This document shows, piece by piece, positions 20,061-31,803 of a stretch of DNA of 36,338 nucleotides. The position numbers were made by a program, and so were the translations under genes. The stretch lies in NCBI RefSeq assembly GCF_001949145.1, contig NW_019091667.1, forward strand, positions 235,249 through 271,586. Reading direction: 5' to 3'. The notes under the pieces are model-generated. The model was given only the letters and a program-made list of their open reading frames with translations. It was not told the origin of the DNA and made no database searches. This DNA comes from Acanthaster planci (Eukaryota > Echinodermata > Asteroidea > Valvatida > Acanthasteridae). Numbering within the stretch: position 1 is the stretch's first letter; every line of letters begins with the position of its first letter.

Positions 20061-23000
20061 AAAGTACGATATGTCAAACACTTGAACCTGCATGAATAAC
20101 GTTACATATATGTACATGTACTTAAGGACAATAGCCTTTACATGACTAAAGACGTCCGTTATTCTTTCAATTGTACAGGGTTTCTTTTATGCTTTTAACC
20201 TGTCCTTTCTACTACTATTTTGGGACTGGTCAGCTGGTGTGATCACTGTGATGGAATAAATAGATTCACCAATACTTGTAAAGACGAGAGGTTTCAGGTC
20301 GAGTTATTTCGGCATGTTCAATCTCCCTTCATCATTCTCCCTCACCGGTGGACGAATCACCCCCTGATAGTTTAAGGCAGGGCTGGACCAGTACAATAAC
20401 ATTGAGTAGTAAAAAAAAAAAGAAGTAATAAAATGTGGAATCCGAGAGACTATTTGTTGCAGTGGACACAATGTGTCCTGCTGGATGCATAATTAATTAG
20501 CTCTCACCCCATCCGGGCGCTGACGTATCCACAGGCCACTACAATATAAATGTAATTTTCTGCATAAAATTACAGTACAAAAACTTCTTGATTTATAGCT
20601 AACTTGCTGAAATGCCACTTGGAAACCTGGTGTTTTAACATACTACGATTCTTGCTTAAGCCTTACCATTCTGATGTTCTTCAGTAGACAAATCTTTGTA
20701 TTTAATCTATTCGTGACGTACTGCAGGAGTTCAAGACAAGCAGTTGCAGGTCGCCCTGCCGCCCTTTCCTTTAGAAAACTCCTGAATGCAAAGGAATTGC
20801 TCAACATGACTACAGAGTATCATCTTTTAGAACCCTGTATATTAACTAACACAGGATTGGGAATGGTCTCTGCATTCTCAATTGATTACATGAATTTGGT
20901 CAGTTAGGGTGTAATGAGAGGTCTATGGATTCTATTAAAAGCAGGTTAAGAGCTCAAACTGTCACAGATATAACTGAAGCCTTAATTTGTTCACGAAAGG
21001 GAATTTAGAGGGCGACCACAGTCTTTAAAGGTTATTAATCGCTGGAAGGTGACCAAATTCAGGCACGTTTTACTGTACACTGGATTGCTCCATTTGTCAA
21101 ATGAAGCTAAGGGTTTTGGACATCTGGACAAAATTCTCAGTTTTCCATTTGATGCGTCTTGTTAAAAAGGCCTACATCCCCTTTTCAACAGGTAGACTGA
21201 GGAAAAACTTGCTGCAACAAATTCACACACGTTCAACATTCACTCATTAGAAAAAAGAACACATGAATGGTCCCTTGCCACAATTTATTCATAGTTGTCA
21301 ACAAATACGTAGAGCTGCAGTAGCCTCTTGTAACATTTAAACTTACTGGAAAGACTGTCTGGGTATTGTCCGTAATATTGTCATGTATCAATAGATAACA
21401 GTTGTCTACGAATTATTTGAAATTGTCCAGGACTACATTACTTGTCCCTTTCAATCTGGCAGCAAAGGAATTCGCCTAGTTCGTAAACTGGACGGCATTC
21501 TGCAAATACCATCCTTCATGGAAATAAAATGTGCATTATTTCCCTTCAAAACAAGACAGCTGGTGTTAGCTTTGACTCACCAGGTTTGGTGAGCTTTATC
21601 GACACACGAAGCAAAACCGGCAATAGTCCCCCCAAAATAACATCTTGATGTAAGACAACAAGCATGGTTTCAAGAATAAAAAATTATTGAAAAAATTGAT
21701 CATAGGGCTCGTTACTGAGGGTTTGGTAGCCTTAACCCTTCTAAGCTGGCTTCTTGAAAGTGATTCCTGTTTGATCTCAATCCAAAAGCCGGGTGGAAAA
21801 AGATGTCCAGCTATTGACAACTTTCAGACGTTCTTGTAGTTTCCAAGATGTAGTCCTTAAATGTAAATTTATTTTTACACTTATTTACTTTTGATAGTTT
21901 AACCTTGCTCACACTCATTTGCATAAGATTTGCATTACATTTACATTGGAAGCGTGGCCAAACAAAGGATTGTGGGACAATAAGGGCTCGAGTGTTTTTG
22001 GTGAGAGCTGATATTCGTTTTGTACCATTGTATTTCGTGTGGATGTTGCCTCATTGCTCATCAAGATTGGAAGGAGTTTCGAACATGCATTGAACTTCTG
22101 ACTCTAGCAAGTATTTGTACGACCCTGGTCGCTGTGAACGTGAATTATTCGGATGATTCCGATCGATCCACTTAATTCTTTGTGAACTCTGTGACTAGCT
22201 CCGTGTAAACTTTTGGCTATGTACGTCGAACGCAAGTGAAAAGGTGAACTGATTTGAGAATTCAAGGTATTGTTTGAAATTTACGTGTAAGACTTGTCAG
22301 TTTAATTAAAGCCCACGGTCGCCACGGCCGTAAGTTCTTTAACAACATTTATTGTGGCACCTGTTTTTAAAGAGAAACAACTGTGACATGAAAAGTCATT
22401 AACCAGTGTCCAGCAAATGAATGTTTTACAATGTTTTGCTAAATTGAAGCAGCGTATAATAATCTTCCAGTAGTACATGAATCATAATGAAACAATAAGT
22501 AATCCCCTAGCGATTAAATCCTTTGTGAGACGTGTGCTGAACTTTTGTAACAACAAAATGAAATGGTAGAACAGTATTCCAAAGGAAACCACGGTAACCC
22601 ATGTAAAATTTAAGCAAGATGTTTATTTTTTATCAAGCTGTTGTTCAGTTGATTTGTTTGTTGTAACCACACTGGGGTAACCATGGAAAATGTTAGACAA
22701 TTGCAGGTATTCTGAGTTCTGTTGAAAAATGTATTACATTGACCAAGTTATAAAATAAATGGTACAATATCATGAAATGAGGGATTTTACTCCAAGTCGT
22801 GCAGCACATAAAGGTGCTTTATATTCTTGAAAAGACTCTAATACCGTATGTTATGGGACTTTAGAAAGAGAAATTGTTATCTTGTAATGATGTCAATGTT
22901 CCCTAAATTTTGTGAGTGATAAACGTTCCTATAAATGGATATATGTTTTTTTCTGTGGGAAAAAGTCATAGGTACTTTTGATGTGACCCATTGCATGCCA

Positions 23001-23879
23001 CCAAATAATACATTGATATAGTTGAAATATATCGTTACGATAATTTTATGACAAATTATTTTACATTCTGTATTAGCCAATGAGAGAAAGATTATTTGGT
23101 CCTGGAGGGGCAGAAATTCTGCAGAGAACAGCAAGTCTACTGGCTATAGTGAAGAAAGTGGACGCCAACACCGCGAGGAGTCTAAATTAGGAAGAGCACT
23201 GCTAGATGGTATCAGTTTCCCTCTATGAAGCTTGTAAAAGAGGTTGGAATTTCGAGATGGCCCTTCACAGTTTTAAGAAGGTTGTCAACTGGTACGTTTA
23301 AGCCCTTTCTCATGGAGTGGTTTGCTGAGGTTACCATGGTTTTGTTTATGGCACTTTCATGTTATTTTTGAATTCCCCACAGAGCTAATAAGCAGGGTCC
23401 AATGTTTTAACATGTCCTCCTAATAATAGGGTCATGGTTGGGGTCATTTTGATGGTGTGTTCATGATGCGGATCTCGTTAAATCTTTGTGAATTGTGCAA
23501 GTTGGGGGCGGTTAGTAAGTTAGTACTTGGCAAGGAACGCTGGACAATGAAGGGACACCGGAAAACAGGGCTGGGAGGTGACTGGTGGTGGTTATAATGA
23601 TCAATCAGTCATGAGCATGGAGCATTAATTGCCCCATGAAGTCCTCAAGAAATAAACACCCTGAAAATAAATTATTCAATCGAAACCATTATACATGCCA
23701 TTCTTAAGACACACAAAAAGGTGAATTAAGCATCGCTTGCAATATGCGTCACGTATTCAAACTGTAATCCTGACTTAGCTATTCCACGGTTACATACCCA
23801 CAACATAATTTAGTTTTTTTCGGAGCTTGTCTTCGAAAGAACAAACTTTGAGTCGGGGGGGAGTGAGTATGGTGAATGA
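20061..23879. other. Non-coding AT-rich stretch
   Basis: No convincing exon, RNA gene or repeat was recognised. Frames of 60-85 codons here lack domains and start context. Confidence 0.5.
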
Positions 23880-24097
23880 ATCAGACCCGGCGCGCTGCAC
23901 GCACAATTAACCAATCAAGGGCTGCATTATGCGCATGTATGTTTCCTGCGCAGGCCAGTTTGCGCGCGAAAATGTCACATTTCCTTCGGGTCCACCACCA
24001 TTGCCGCACGTAGAAAAAGTCAGCTTACGGTTACTCGCTGGAAAGTCGTAATAAATCTGCTGTTCCTGAGCCAAGTGACGGCTAGTCGTTTCTTAGG
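23880..24097 (+). promoter_or_regulatory. CpG-rich promoter-like region
   Basis: Local rise in GC and CpG in an otherwise AT-rich region. Contains a CCAAT box (23911-23915), TGCGCATG (23930-23937) and CTGCGCAG (23946-23953), both resembling NRF1-type sites, then CGCGCGAAA. It ends at the ATG at 24098. No TATA box is apparent. Promoter function is inferred from composition and position. Confidence 0.45.
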
Positions 24098-24475
24098 ATG
24101 CCACGAGGGAGAGGGAAGAAGCGGAGAGCGCCAGAGGCCTCCGGGAGACCGTCAACGACGAAAATTTTAGTCATGAGTGGGGATGGTAGCTCGGCAACTC
24201 CGCAACACACTCGCGCTCAGGCGCGTGCAATTTAGACACTTCTCGGCCCTCAAGTTCTTGCCGACAGCAGCGGGGTTGCATAGCGCCCTCCTTCGATGAG
24301 ACAACAGCCACCGGTCTCATGCTCTGGAAACGCTTGCGTTCAGCAACTGCAACCTTCGACTGGATCGACTTTGACGGCGAGTTTGACAGATACTGCAACA
24401 GTTGGACCTTTGAATCCGATGCCAGCATCCTCCACGGCGGGCGGTATTAAGGCATTAAAATGTTGTGCTTGTTGA
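24098..24475 (+). pseudogene. Broken basic N-terminal reading frame, unrecognised
   Basis: ATG at 24098 begins MPRGRGKKRRAPEASG in one frame that stays protein-like for 126 codons apart from TAG stops at 24233-24235 and 24281-24283, and ends at 24473-24475. The start is basic, like a nuclear or DNA-binding N terminus; later residues are rich in Thr, Ala, Ser, Gln and Pro. It lies 0.2 kb upstream of the broken YqaJ-like domain on the same strand, so both may be parts of one decayed multi-copy gene. The CpG-rich sequence before it may be its promoter. Sequencing error cannot explain two stops easily. Confidence 0.4.
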
Positions 24476-24684
24476 GGAAAGGATTGGAAATAAAACTCGG
24501 CATGGTGATGGCCAACCGAGTGGACTGGCAACTCTGTTTCTGTGTTTCACTTCCTTGGGAGTCAATGCAATGTTATACAATTTATACACGAAGCAGCGTG
24601 CCTGCGTGGTGGTATACACGACGCAATATAACAATGGCCCATGACGCCCTTGCTAAAGAGCAAAACCATGGATAATGGAGGTAG

Positions 24685-25157
24685 GTGAAATGGGATGCCA
24701 CATTGAGTAACGTTTTAGGGAAGTCGGTGGTTAATATGAATCTACCTGCTCTTAGGCATGGAGGAGATCTTGATGATGAAGCTAGGATGGTGTACATAAG
24801 GGAAAATAGTGGCAAGCACAAAAACCTTGAAGTCTCTACCCGTGTACTTTTTTTAAATGTGATAAAGTTTATCTTGGGGCAAGATCTGATGGCCTTGTTT
24901 CTCGCCTCTGCTGTGGAGAGTTTTGGAAATTAAATATCCACTTCATCAATCTCATCAAAATGAAGGGAAGTATTAAATCGAAAAGAAATAGTGCTTATTA
25001 CACCCAGGTACAAGTGGAGATGGCTGTTACAGCAAGAAGTTTGTGCCTTTTTTTGGTTTATACCCACAAAGGTTTAGTAACTGTCAAGGTGCAATATGAG
25101 GGTGGCCACTTTGCTGATGTGTACAGATCTTATCGTTTTGAGAAAGACAATGTCTGA
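24685..25157 (+). pseudogene. YqaJ-like (lambda exonuclease fold) nuclease domain, broken
   Basis: Successive pieces of a YqaJ viral-recombinase/exonuclease domain in three frames. First comes NLPALRHGGDLDDEARMVY, matching the conserved PAL-HG...E--AR--Y start. Then SDGLV follows at about 24885-24899, where D at 24888 is the likely first metal ligand. LEIKYP, the catalytic E-x-K, has E at 24926 and K at 24932. Finally YYTQVQVEMAVTAR appears near 25000-25040 with the conserved Q-V-Q and a stop at 25155-25157. At least three frameshifts and two stops separate them. Known members are 5'-3' DNA exonucleases in phages; animal genomes carry multi-copy versions in transposon-like genes (family knowledge). 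This copy cannot make an active enzyme. Confidence 0.68.
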
Positions 25158-28100
25158 GCAAGCACGCACCGTCAATCAGCTTTTGTTATTCGTTTTCACG
25201 TATGTGTATTTGAGACAAACAATTATTATCTTGGTTGTTCTATTGACCTGTTGTATTCGATGATTCAGCGGTTTTTCACTATAGACGAATTTTGTATCCC
25301 GGACAGCAGCTATGATTCTTATGATCAGGATAAACTTACAATTGGCCATTAAGCTTTTGGGTATAGGTTTGAAAACGTGAATTCATTTCTTCAATATGAC
25401 TTTTTTGGTCTAGCTAGCAGTTGGCTCCTTTATTCTAAACCACAGTAACTAGGCTCTGCTAAAGATTGCATTGCAAAAGAGAAAAAAGTTCTACTGTTAA
25501 TATTTAAACCCAAATGCGAATTTCCTTAAAAAGATTTCTTTTTTGAAGCATCAATTTCTACCTTTTAGCTGTTTCCTTTGCTTACTGCAAATTACAAACA
25601 TAAAGCATTGTGCATCTTGTACATGCTCAACATGTCTTGCCGTTTCTGCAACACTTTAAACTTTGAACCAAACAAGTGAGGTTTGGGCAGTCATACCTAC
25701 AGTATATACCGTAGAGGTGCCGTATAGTCTTGCCAAAAGCCATGTTGGCAAGGATTGTGGAAGTAGAGAATTGTGCTGAGGTCGGGTATTTGAGGACAAC
25801 ACCCTTCTGTTCATCTGCCATTTTAGGCAAATACATGCACCCTCACCAGATTTGTTACTCTCCTTTTTTAGGTTTGGGACAATAACACAGTCTTATGTGA
25901 CGCTTTTCGCCATGGAGACGCGAGTAATCAGGTTTACCTTTTCTGACTACCTTGAATCGGATATCTCTCTCAATTTCCAGCGTTGTTGTTGGGAGGGTTA
26001 AAATGTATTGGCAATAATTCTGGAATTTGCACTTAACAATTGCTTTCATGAAAGGGCCTTTACCTTCCCTACAGCCGTTTTTTGGTTCAGTTGTATTAGT
26101 GGGCTAACCACGCAATATGAAGCTGTACACGCACGTAAATGTAAACTAAATCGTTTAAAACCATAGTTTTACTTTTCATTTCTCCCCGTCTGGAAGAACT
26201 GTCATAATTTAGGTCGATACAAAATTGAAGGTGTGTGTGTCTGGATTTATGTCTTCTTGTTGGAGTAAACTGGGGATCTTACCGGTGAGGTTCAACATCT
26301 GAGCTCAGCGACGGACGGCCTGCAGCGATCGTTTTCCTTGCTATCTTATTAAATTAAGAAAAAGGTGCCAGCTATGTTGCTTGAATGTTTGGTACAGAAT
26401 GTCCTTCTATTGCTTACGTATCTTGTTTTTCTAGTTGTTTTTTTCAAAGTGGTTTTATCTTACCACTTTGTTGCTGAGACACTGATGAAAACCTTACTTT
26501 TGCTAGGAAAAAATTTGTGGGGAGTTCACGTCCTTGTCAGTAGAATCGCTACCTGGTTGCCTAAAGAAAGCATTAGGTGGAATTTGTCATCATGTGCTTC
26601 GGTATTTGGTCCCCATTGAGGTGTTCTTCGGCGTAGAGATTGTGTCGTGGAAACTTCATTCTTGCAGGCAGGATCTCTCCTGGACATGCTAGAGGATTTC
26701 CATTTTGGGCAATAGAAAGACGCGCCCTCATCTCCGGACTTCTGCTCAAAGCAAACGCAACCAATCTAACTGGAAACGCATTATGGCGTTTACAGTACTA
26801 TACATAGATAGGGTCTCTCATCATTTGGCCTCTTGCATTATATTCCTCGAGGACTCTGCATACGATAAACTTTAAAAGAACAAAGGATACATACTACAAT
26901 GTTTAGGTGGCCAAGTTCAAATGATAAAAAATTCGGTTACATAAACAAACTGCTTTGAATGGCATGACAACTGGAAATGAATTGAGGCTAATACTTGAGT
27001 GACCCGTATATAGCAATTAGAAAATTACAAGCAGGTTGGGAAAAAGACTGTTTATCTGCAATGCAAGTAAACGGAGAACGTACACAGAAAGTAGTCTGTG
27101 AAAACATGAATAATACTACTACACTTCAGAAAGGAAGTTACAATGTACGTGTGGTTCATATACAGATTAAAAGTCCACGTGCACAAGGGACTTCAGGGTA
27201 CTACATCTCTATCATGTACATACGAAAACTTAAAGCGTTGTCTCTAAAGGCGTAAGGCTAAGCTGCTAACGTTGAATACATCAAAGGCATAGTGTATACA
27301 GTAACTGAATAATTAGCAGTCGGAAAGTTAATTGAAATACTCAGACATACTAGTATTTATTTAAAGGCAAGGCCAACTACATGTACATATACCTTAAGCA
27401 TGAAACTTTACGAGAGGCAAAACTTGCCTTATGCAAAACAATACATATAAGCTGACGTTTCTAGCCTTAAACTTTGATCCAGATAGTCTCAAAATAGACT
27501 TTCATTATAAAGGAAACTCGCAGTTACGGAAGAGGACTCCAGAAGAACTGCAAAGAATCCCCCAAATGGGGAATTGGACAACTGAATCGGCCGTATGTCT
27601 CGATTGGCTGCCATCTGGCGCTCAATCCTGGCAAATTCTTGAGGGCAGCACAAATATGAAACTGTGATACACAGGAGGCTTTGATTGTCGGCACTGTCTG
27701 AAAATACTCTTTGAGGATTGAACAGCGCATACTGTATTTATAATAATGAACACCATTACTGGGCGAATATGTTTCTTTTCGGACAGTGTCAAGAAAATTT
27801 AGGCAACAGTTTCGTGGTAGTTGGAATAGTTGAAGGATGGAATTTTACCATACTAACCAACACAGCTCCACCCCATCGAGTTAAGGGAGAGACAGGATGG
27901 TGGATGTTTTAATCTTTTGGAAGGAAATTGACGTAACCTCCTGTCCAAGGACGGACCCAGTTCCGCACAGTACTTTTATGTTATCAGTAACTTCTTCATG
28001 ATGCTGTTTGACCACTCCAAGCACTGTGGTTTCCTCCGACAGGGAGCAGAATGTCTTGTTGCTTGGTGGCAACATGATGTACTGCTCACAAGGAAGACAA

Positions 28101-28221
28101 GCATGGTGATTACTCTGAAGAAAATACAAGCTACATGCAGACTGTATTCTAAGATTTCCTTGAATTTTTAAATCACTTTCATTGAAAATAATTTCTTACA
28201 AACCATTTACACAAATCGTTG
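25158..28221. other. Non-coding stretch with weak exon candidates
   Basis: No recognised family. A minus-strand frame at 25725-25818 (MADEQKGVVLKYPTSAQF...) ends at a GTATAT donor-like sequence and might be an exon, but has no confirmed partner. Frames at 26365-26619 (hydrophobic), 26995-27255, 27431-27667 and 27881-28129 (minus) show no domain. Confidence 0.4.
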
Positions 28222-28390
28222 ATCGTCCCTTTTGGGTTTCCACCCCTCGCGTTCCACTGCCTTTCTGCGTGCCATATCTTCTATCTCTTGCACGCTCGGT
28301 TCTATTCTGTACAGGCCCAATCTTTCAGAAAAACGCTTGGGCATGTTCTCTGCCACTCTAACTCGGGGGGGGGGTACCCTTAGGTACGTG
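28222..28390 (-). pseudogene. Inverted parvovirus-like NS1 fragment
   Basis: The reverse complement of this interval matches the NS1 remnant at about 32221-32385 with only about ten substitutions plus one length difference. A C-run of six bases at 32236-32241 is ten bases long here (28365-28374 on the plus strand as G). It covers the linker between the nickase and helicase parts of NS1, with MPKR, GLY-IEPSVQEIED and EREGWKPKR visible. It is truncated on both sides: next to the capsid gene start on the right, and in unrelated sequence on the left. Several differences are conservative amino acid changes, so it may come from a slightly different viral genome or an older duplicate. Confidence 0.9.
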
Positions 28391-28416
28391 CTAAAGAGTA
28401 CCCATTAGGTGTCGGG

Positions 28417-30910
28417 ATGGTCTTGGATCAAAGAGAGGACAGTGAGAGAGAGGAAGTGTACGAGACTGTACGAGAACATTTTGATATCATGCCTTCGATA
28501 GAACGTGCGCATTTTTACGTAAATGACAACCTCTTACCCAACGGTGGAGGACCGGGGCTTATCGTGTATTGCAAGGACATAATAAACGTACCGCAGCTAA
28601 ACGACGATCCAGTAATGGACGATTGGGATAGAGAGATGGGCGCAAGATGGCCGCTCAACGACGGCATCAGGATACCCGTGTGCTACCTGGACGGTCAATG
28701 CAGACCGCACTACGTGCAACGCAACAGACTGTTTATCAACGATTACCAATGCAGTATATGCAATCCGCACTACGGAACGGGTACCAACACGGTACAGACA
28801 GGTCAAGTGGACACGGAGATATCCTATTTACCGGGAGAAATGACGGACGCCATGGAGAGAGTATGTGGGGGGAATATATATTCCGATTAGACACGCGCAC
28901 GCATCCCAAGAGGGGTTACGAGTACATTGCGTGGGACTGCGACAGACTGGCACTTAATCTACGGGACGAACTCGAAGAATTCAATACGTCGTGGAGTCAG
29001 AACTGGCCAAAACGTACTGGGACGAGGGAGACCCGAAGAGACCTCTGACCTTTAGAACATTCTATACCGATGACGCACATCCGGTAGAAGACGAAGTGAT
29101 ACCACCTGAGGAAACGGGGTCCGAAGAACACGTGCCCATCCCATCTCGACCGCCACCCCCCGACGTGAGTGAAGGCGACCAAAAAGCCAGAGATAGAGAG
29201 GAGGCGGTCAGAAGAGGAGAGAGCAAAGAAGAAGTGGAACCGCCACATGCACCGGTCGTGCCAGCAGAGACTCCTGATGAGCCCCAGGACACAGCCAGAG
29301 AACTGACTGAGAGACCTACTGCGCCGGATCCGCCACCTCTTCAACCGACGGGAGGAGGAACGAAACCAGGACCGGGACCGCCCATTAAACGACCCCGATT
29401 GGAGGAAGAAGAGATAGCTGACTCGGAGGCCAAAGCACCTGGAAACCGAGAACAGGGTGCTGGAGATGATCCTAATCAGCACAATAGCGGTGCTGGAGGA
29501 TCTGGACCTGGAATTCAGCACTATGAAAAGACTTTTACTCACTACCCCGAGGTCATCCGAAACGAAGGAATCTCCAAGAGCGTAGAAAAATGGGTGCTCA
29601 ACCACGGAATGCACTCGATCCCCTACCAATACCTGCGAGCCAGCATGACTCGGCATCAGTTTCGAATGCTAAACATGTTACACGGTGCCTGGCGGATAGT
29701 AGAACAGGGACTTACCATACACGACATTGTGCCGATGATTGATGAAGTAACTTCGGTGGGTGGAGCCATAAAACAAGTGACGAATTTCCTGATCCACCTA
29801 AATCACTACGAGGTGTTTATAAACGCAGACGATTGGTGGGGAGGAAATCACCGACAGATACTTGCAGACAACGAACAACCAAATTTGAATTTCCGAGCGT
29901 CGGAATTATTGAGACGCGCACAGATGAAATTGCCCCTGGTTACAAAGGACGTAGACATGTACGTCAAGAATTACATATACGAACATACGCTGAAAAACAT
30001 AGATGAGGCTCAACTGGGGCAAATTGAAAAGTGGGAAATCGTCAACTTACGACGCGGAAACAAACTATTTCAATCACAGCACTGGAGAACCCCTCACGCA
30101 CAAGTGGGCTAATCCAAACCCCAGCTATCGGCCGACGGCACTGCCAAAGAAGTTTATGCAAATGGAGACGGCTTTAAAAGCAACAGACGTGGACGAATTC
30201 AGCCAGAGAACGCTTAAGACAGCACAGCCGTACGGAGACGCACTGAGCAACTTTGTGCCAAATTACAAACTGCACACGACATGGATACCGGGGAGAGCCA
30301 ATTCGGGGCTGCTGTACGCAAAACCCGCCGACGAAGAAGATTGGACGATCGAGAATTTCCAGGGCAAGGGGCTGGCCAGCTTCAGGGGACCGATGGGTCC
30401 CCTTGAAGGGGAGTCCGGGAGTCCTGATAAAATTGCCGTCTACCAATTAGACGCCAGTGGTCAGAGAACCATGTATGGAGTGATTCCGGCGTCGGATCAA
30501 CAACTGGCGGGAACCACGATGGTGCGCAGAAGAGAGCTCAACAAGAATTCCCTCGACTATCTGGTGTGGCCGGCCTGCCAGGTCAACAACTTTATGTTTT
30601 CGAAGACGGAGACAGACGCGTGTGGGAGCGTGTTAGCCAGCAGGAACAGAGAGGACGGCTAAAGAGTGTAAAGAGAAACAGACTGGGAGAGAGCAACAGC
30701 TTCAAAGTGGACATTTTTATTGCACCTCCGATGGACGAGGATCCCAGAGACGAAGAACCGCACGAGATTGATATGCATAGAGACAGAGGAGGGGGATATC
30801 ACAGTGGACATTATTTGCAAACAGGGGAATCTATTTTTCGTAACATTTCGACTAACAACGAAAGAAAACTGGAAATAAAGCAGTTGTCGCTATATTGGAT
30901 TTTAATATGA
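28417..30910 (+). pseudogene. Parvovirus-like capsid gene (VP), endogenous, four frameshifts
   Basis: A capsid-type gene of about 830 codons starting at the ATG 28417. The frame changes near 28867-28872 (a run of six G), about 28995, about 30040 and about 30610; no other internal stop interrupts the pieces. The N-terminal part contains a C-x2-C pair (CSIC) and is not recognised. No phospholipase A2 calcium loop or HD pair is visible. A proline- and acid-rich linker (29090-29400) ends in a KRPR basic nuclear-localisation-like cluster (29387-29398). A glycine-rich SGAGGSGPG (29486-29512) comes next, the feature placed before the jelly roll in parvovirus capsids. After it, an HGMHSIPYQYL segment and a long beta-rich region follow the parvovirus capsid layout. 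The C terminus has VDIFIAPPMD. Lack of phospholipase A2 fits Hamaparvovirinae-like viruses (inference). The AATAAA at 31033 could end its transcript. Confidence 0.78.
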
Positions 30911-30976
30911 CCAAATAAGGAAATTATACAAAATGACCAAATAAGGTAATATCTATTTATAGTAACATTTCAACTA
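30841..30976 (+). repeat. Short direct repeats at the capsid gene end
   Basis: ATGACCAAATAAGG occurs at 30907-30920 and 30933-30946 (26-base period). TAACATTTC(G/A)ACTAA occurs at 30841-30855 and 30963-30977. They straddle the capsid stop and may be remains of a viral terminal region or local duplication. Confidence 0.7.
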
Positions 30977-31032
30977 AATTAGTTCGCATTTTCATTATGT
31001 GTTAGTTGACGCCATCTTAAATTTTTTTGCGC

Positions 31033-31038
31033 AATAAA
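31033..31038 (+). terminator. AATAAA polyadenylation signal
   Basis: AATAAA 123 bases after the capsid stop, followed within 20-45 bases by GTGTG and TGTATGATGTT, a plausible GU-rich downstream element. Suited to the capsid transcript of the viral element. Confidence 0.5.
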
Positions 31039-31133
31039 AGACATGGAATTGAAAATGTGTGAATTCTCAATATTGTATGATGTTCCTCTTCCGAGTAGAC
31101 TAAGTCTATAAGTTTACTAATATAAGTCCATTG

Positions 31134-31141
31134 TGACGTCA
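31134..31141. promoter_or_regulatory. CRE palindrome TGACGTCA (first)
   Basis: Perfect CREB/ATF consensus, with a half site TGACGTA 20 bases on. It lies in the 0.9 kb control region between capsid and NS1, about 280 bases upstream of the TATA box. Confidence 0.55.
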
Positions 31142-31255
31142 TAATACCTATTGTGACGTATCTCCGGTCGTCAAATTCATTACAAGCCCTGAAGAAATCG
31201 AAGGGCGCCCTCTATCGTCCCACTTTTGGGATTTTTTCCTTTTTTCGGATCCTCA

Positions 31256-31284
31256 TTTCTCAAACGTCGTCTTTGTTTGAGAAA
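31256..31284. repeat. Perfect 10-base-pair hairpin
   Basis: TTTCTCAAAC (31256-31265) and GTTTGAGAAA (31275-31284) are perfect inverses around a nine-base loop. It lies between the capsid gene and NS1, where the two viral ends would meet in a head-to-tail junction, so it could be a remnant of a terminal hairpin or origin. That role is inferred. Confidence 0.6.
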
Positions 31285-31411
31285 AGAGCTTTTGCTTTTT
31301 CAAACGATGATCGAGGCCAGATGTTGGTTGAAAAAAGGTGCTTCGGAGGCATATGCAAATGAGCGTCACGCGGGCGTGTGCGTTGGCTTAAGAACAAAAC
31401 AACCCGATACT

Positions 31412-31418
31412 TATAAAA
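31412..31418 (+). promoter_or_regulatory. TATA box (TATAAAA), candidate NS1 promoter
   Basis: TATAAAAGGG on the plus strand, 386 bases before the NS1 ATG. The surrounding sequence is GC-richer, and the CATTCGCATTATGG about 25-35 bases downstream could hold the start site. Confidence 0.55.
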
Positions 31419-31598
31419 GGGAGCAGCACGTGGAACCGTCATTCGCATTATGGCCGCCGTACTGTGAGGACCTCGTCGCTCCGGATCAGAGACCCAGTTT
31501 GTACACAACACATAGCTACCGTGTCAAAGGTCAGTAGTACCGGAAGTGTGTACTTTCTCTATGATCATTCATTTGTGCATGATTAGGGATAAGGGTGA

Positions 31599-31632
31599 TG
31601 ACGTCAGACGTGCAGGTCAGAGGTCATGACCC
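31599..31632. promoter_or_regulatory. Second TGACGTCA palindrome and AGGTCA direct repeat
   Basis: TGACGTCA at 31599-31606 is followed by AGGTCA-G-AGGTCA at 31614-31626, a perfect DR1 arrangement of nuclear receptor half-sites. TGACC runs straight on, forming an inverted pair with the second half-site. All lie downstream of the TATA box and before the NS1 ATG. Confidence 0.5.
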
Positions 31633-31803
31633 TATGACTTAGATTAGTCAACTTATCGACTTAATCGCCCCGAAAGAGGAACCTCATACTATAATATGGT
31701 GAATACCCAAAATGCAAAGCGACAAAATTCAAGATGGCACCGACTAACTATCAAAAACGGGAATTACTTTAGTCGATAACGTCATTTCTATTAAGATTTC
31801 AAG

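Noticed and set aside
19370-20117. Four reading frames of 220-242 codons on both strands
   Set aside because: They consist almost wholly of undetermined bases in the assembly gap.
26365-26619. 84-codon hydrophobic frame that could be a small membrane protein
   Set aside because: T-rich DNA read in this frame gives Leu/Val/Phe by default; no start context or family match.
28997-29656. Minus-strand 219-codon frame opposite the capsid gene
   Set aside because: It is the shadow of the capsid linker; serine- and arginine-rich composition arises from the complement of the proline/acid-rich codons.
30253-30450. Small frames inside the capsid gene as overlapping accessory genes
   Set aside because: They are short, in shadow frames, and have no independent motif.
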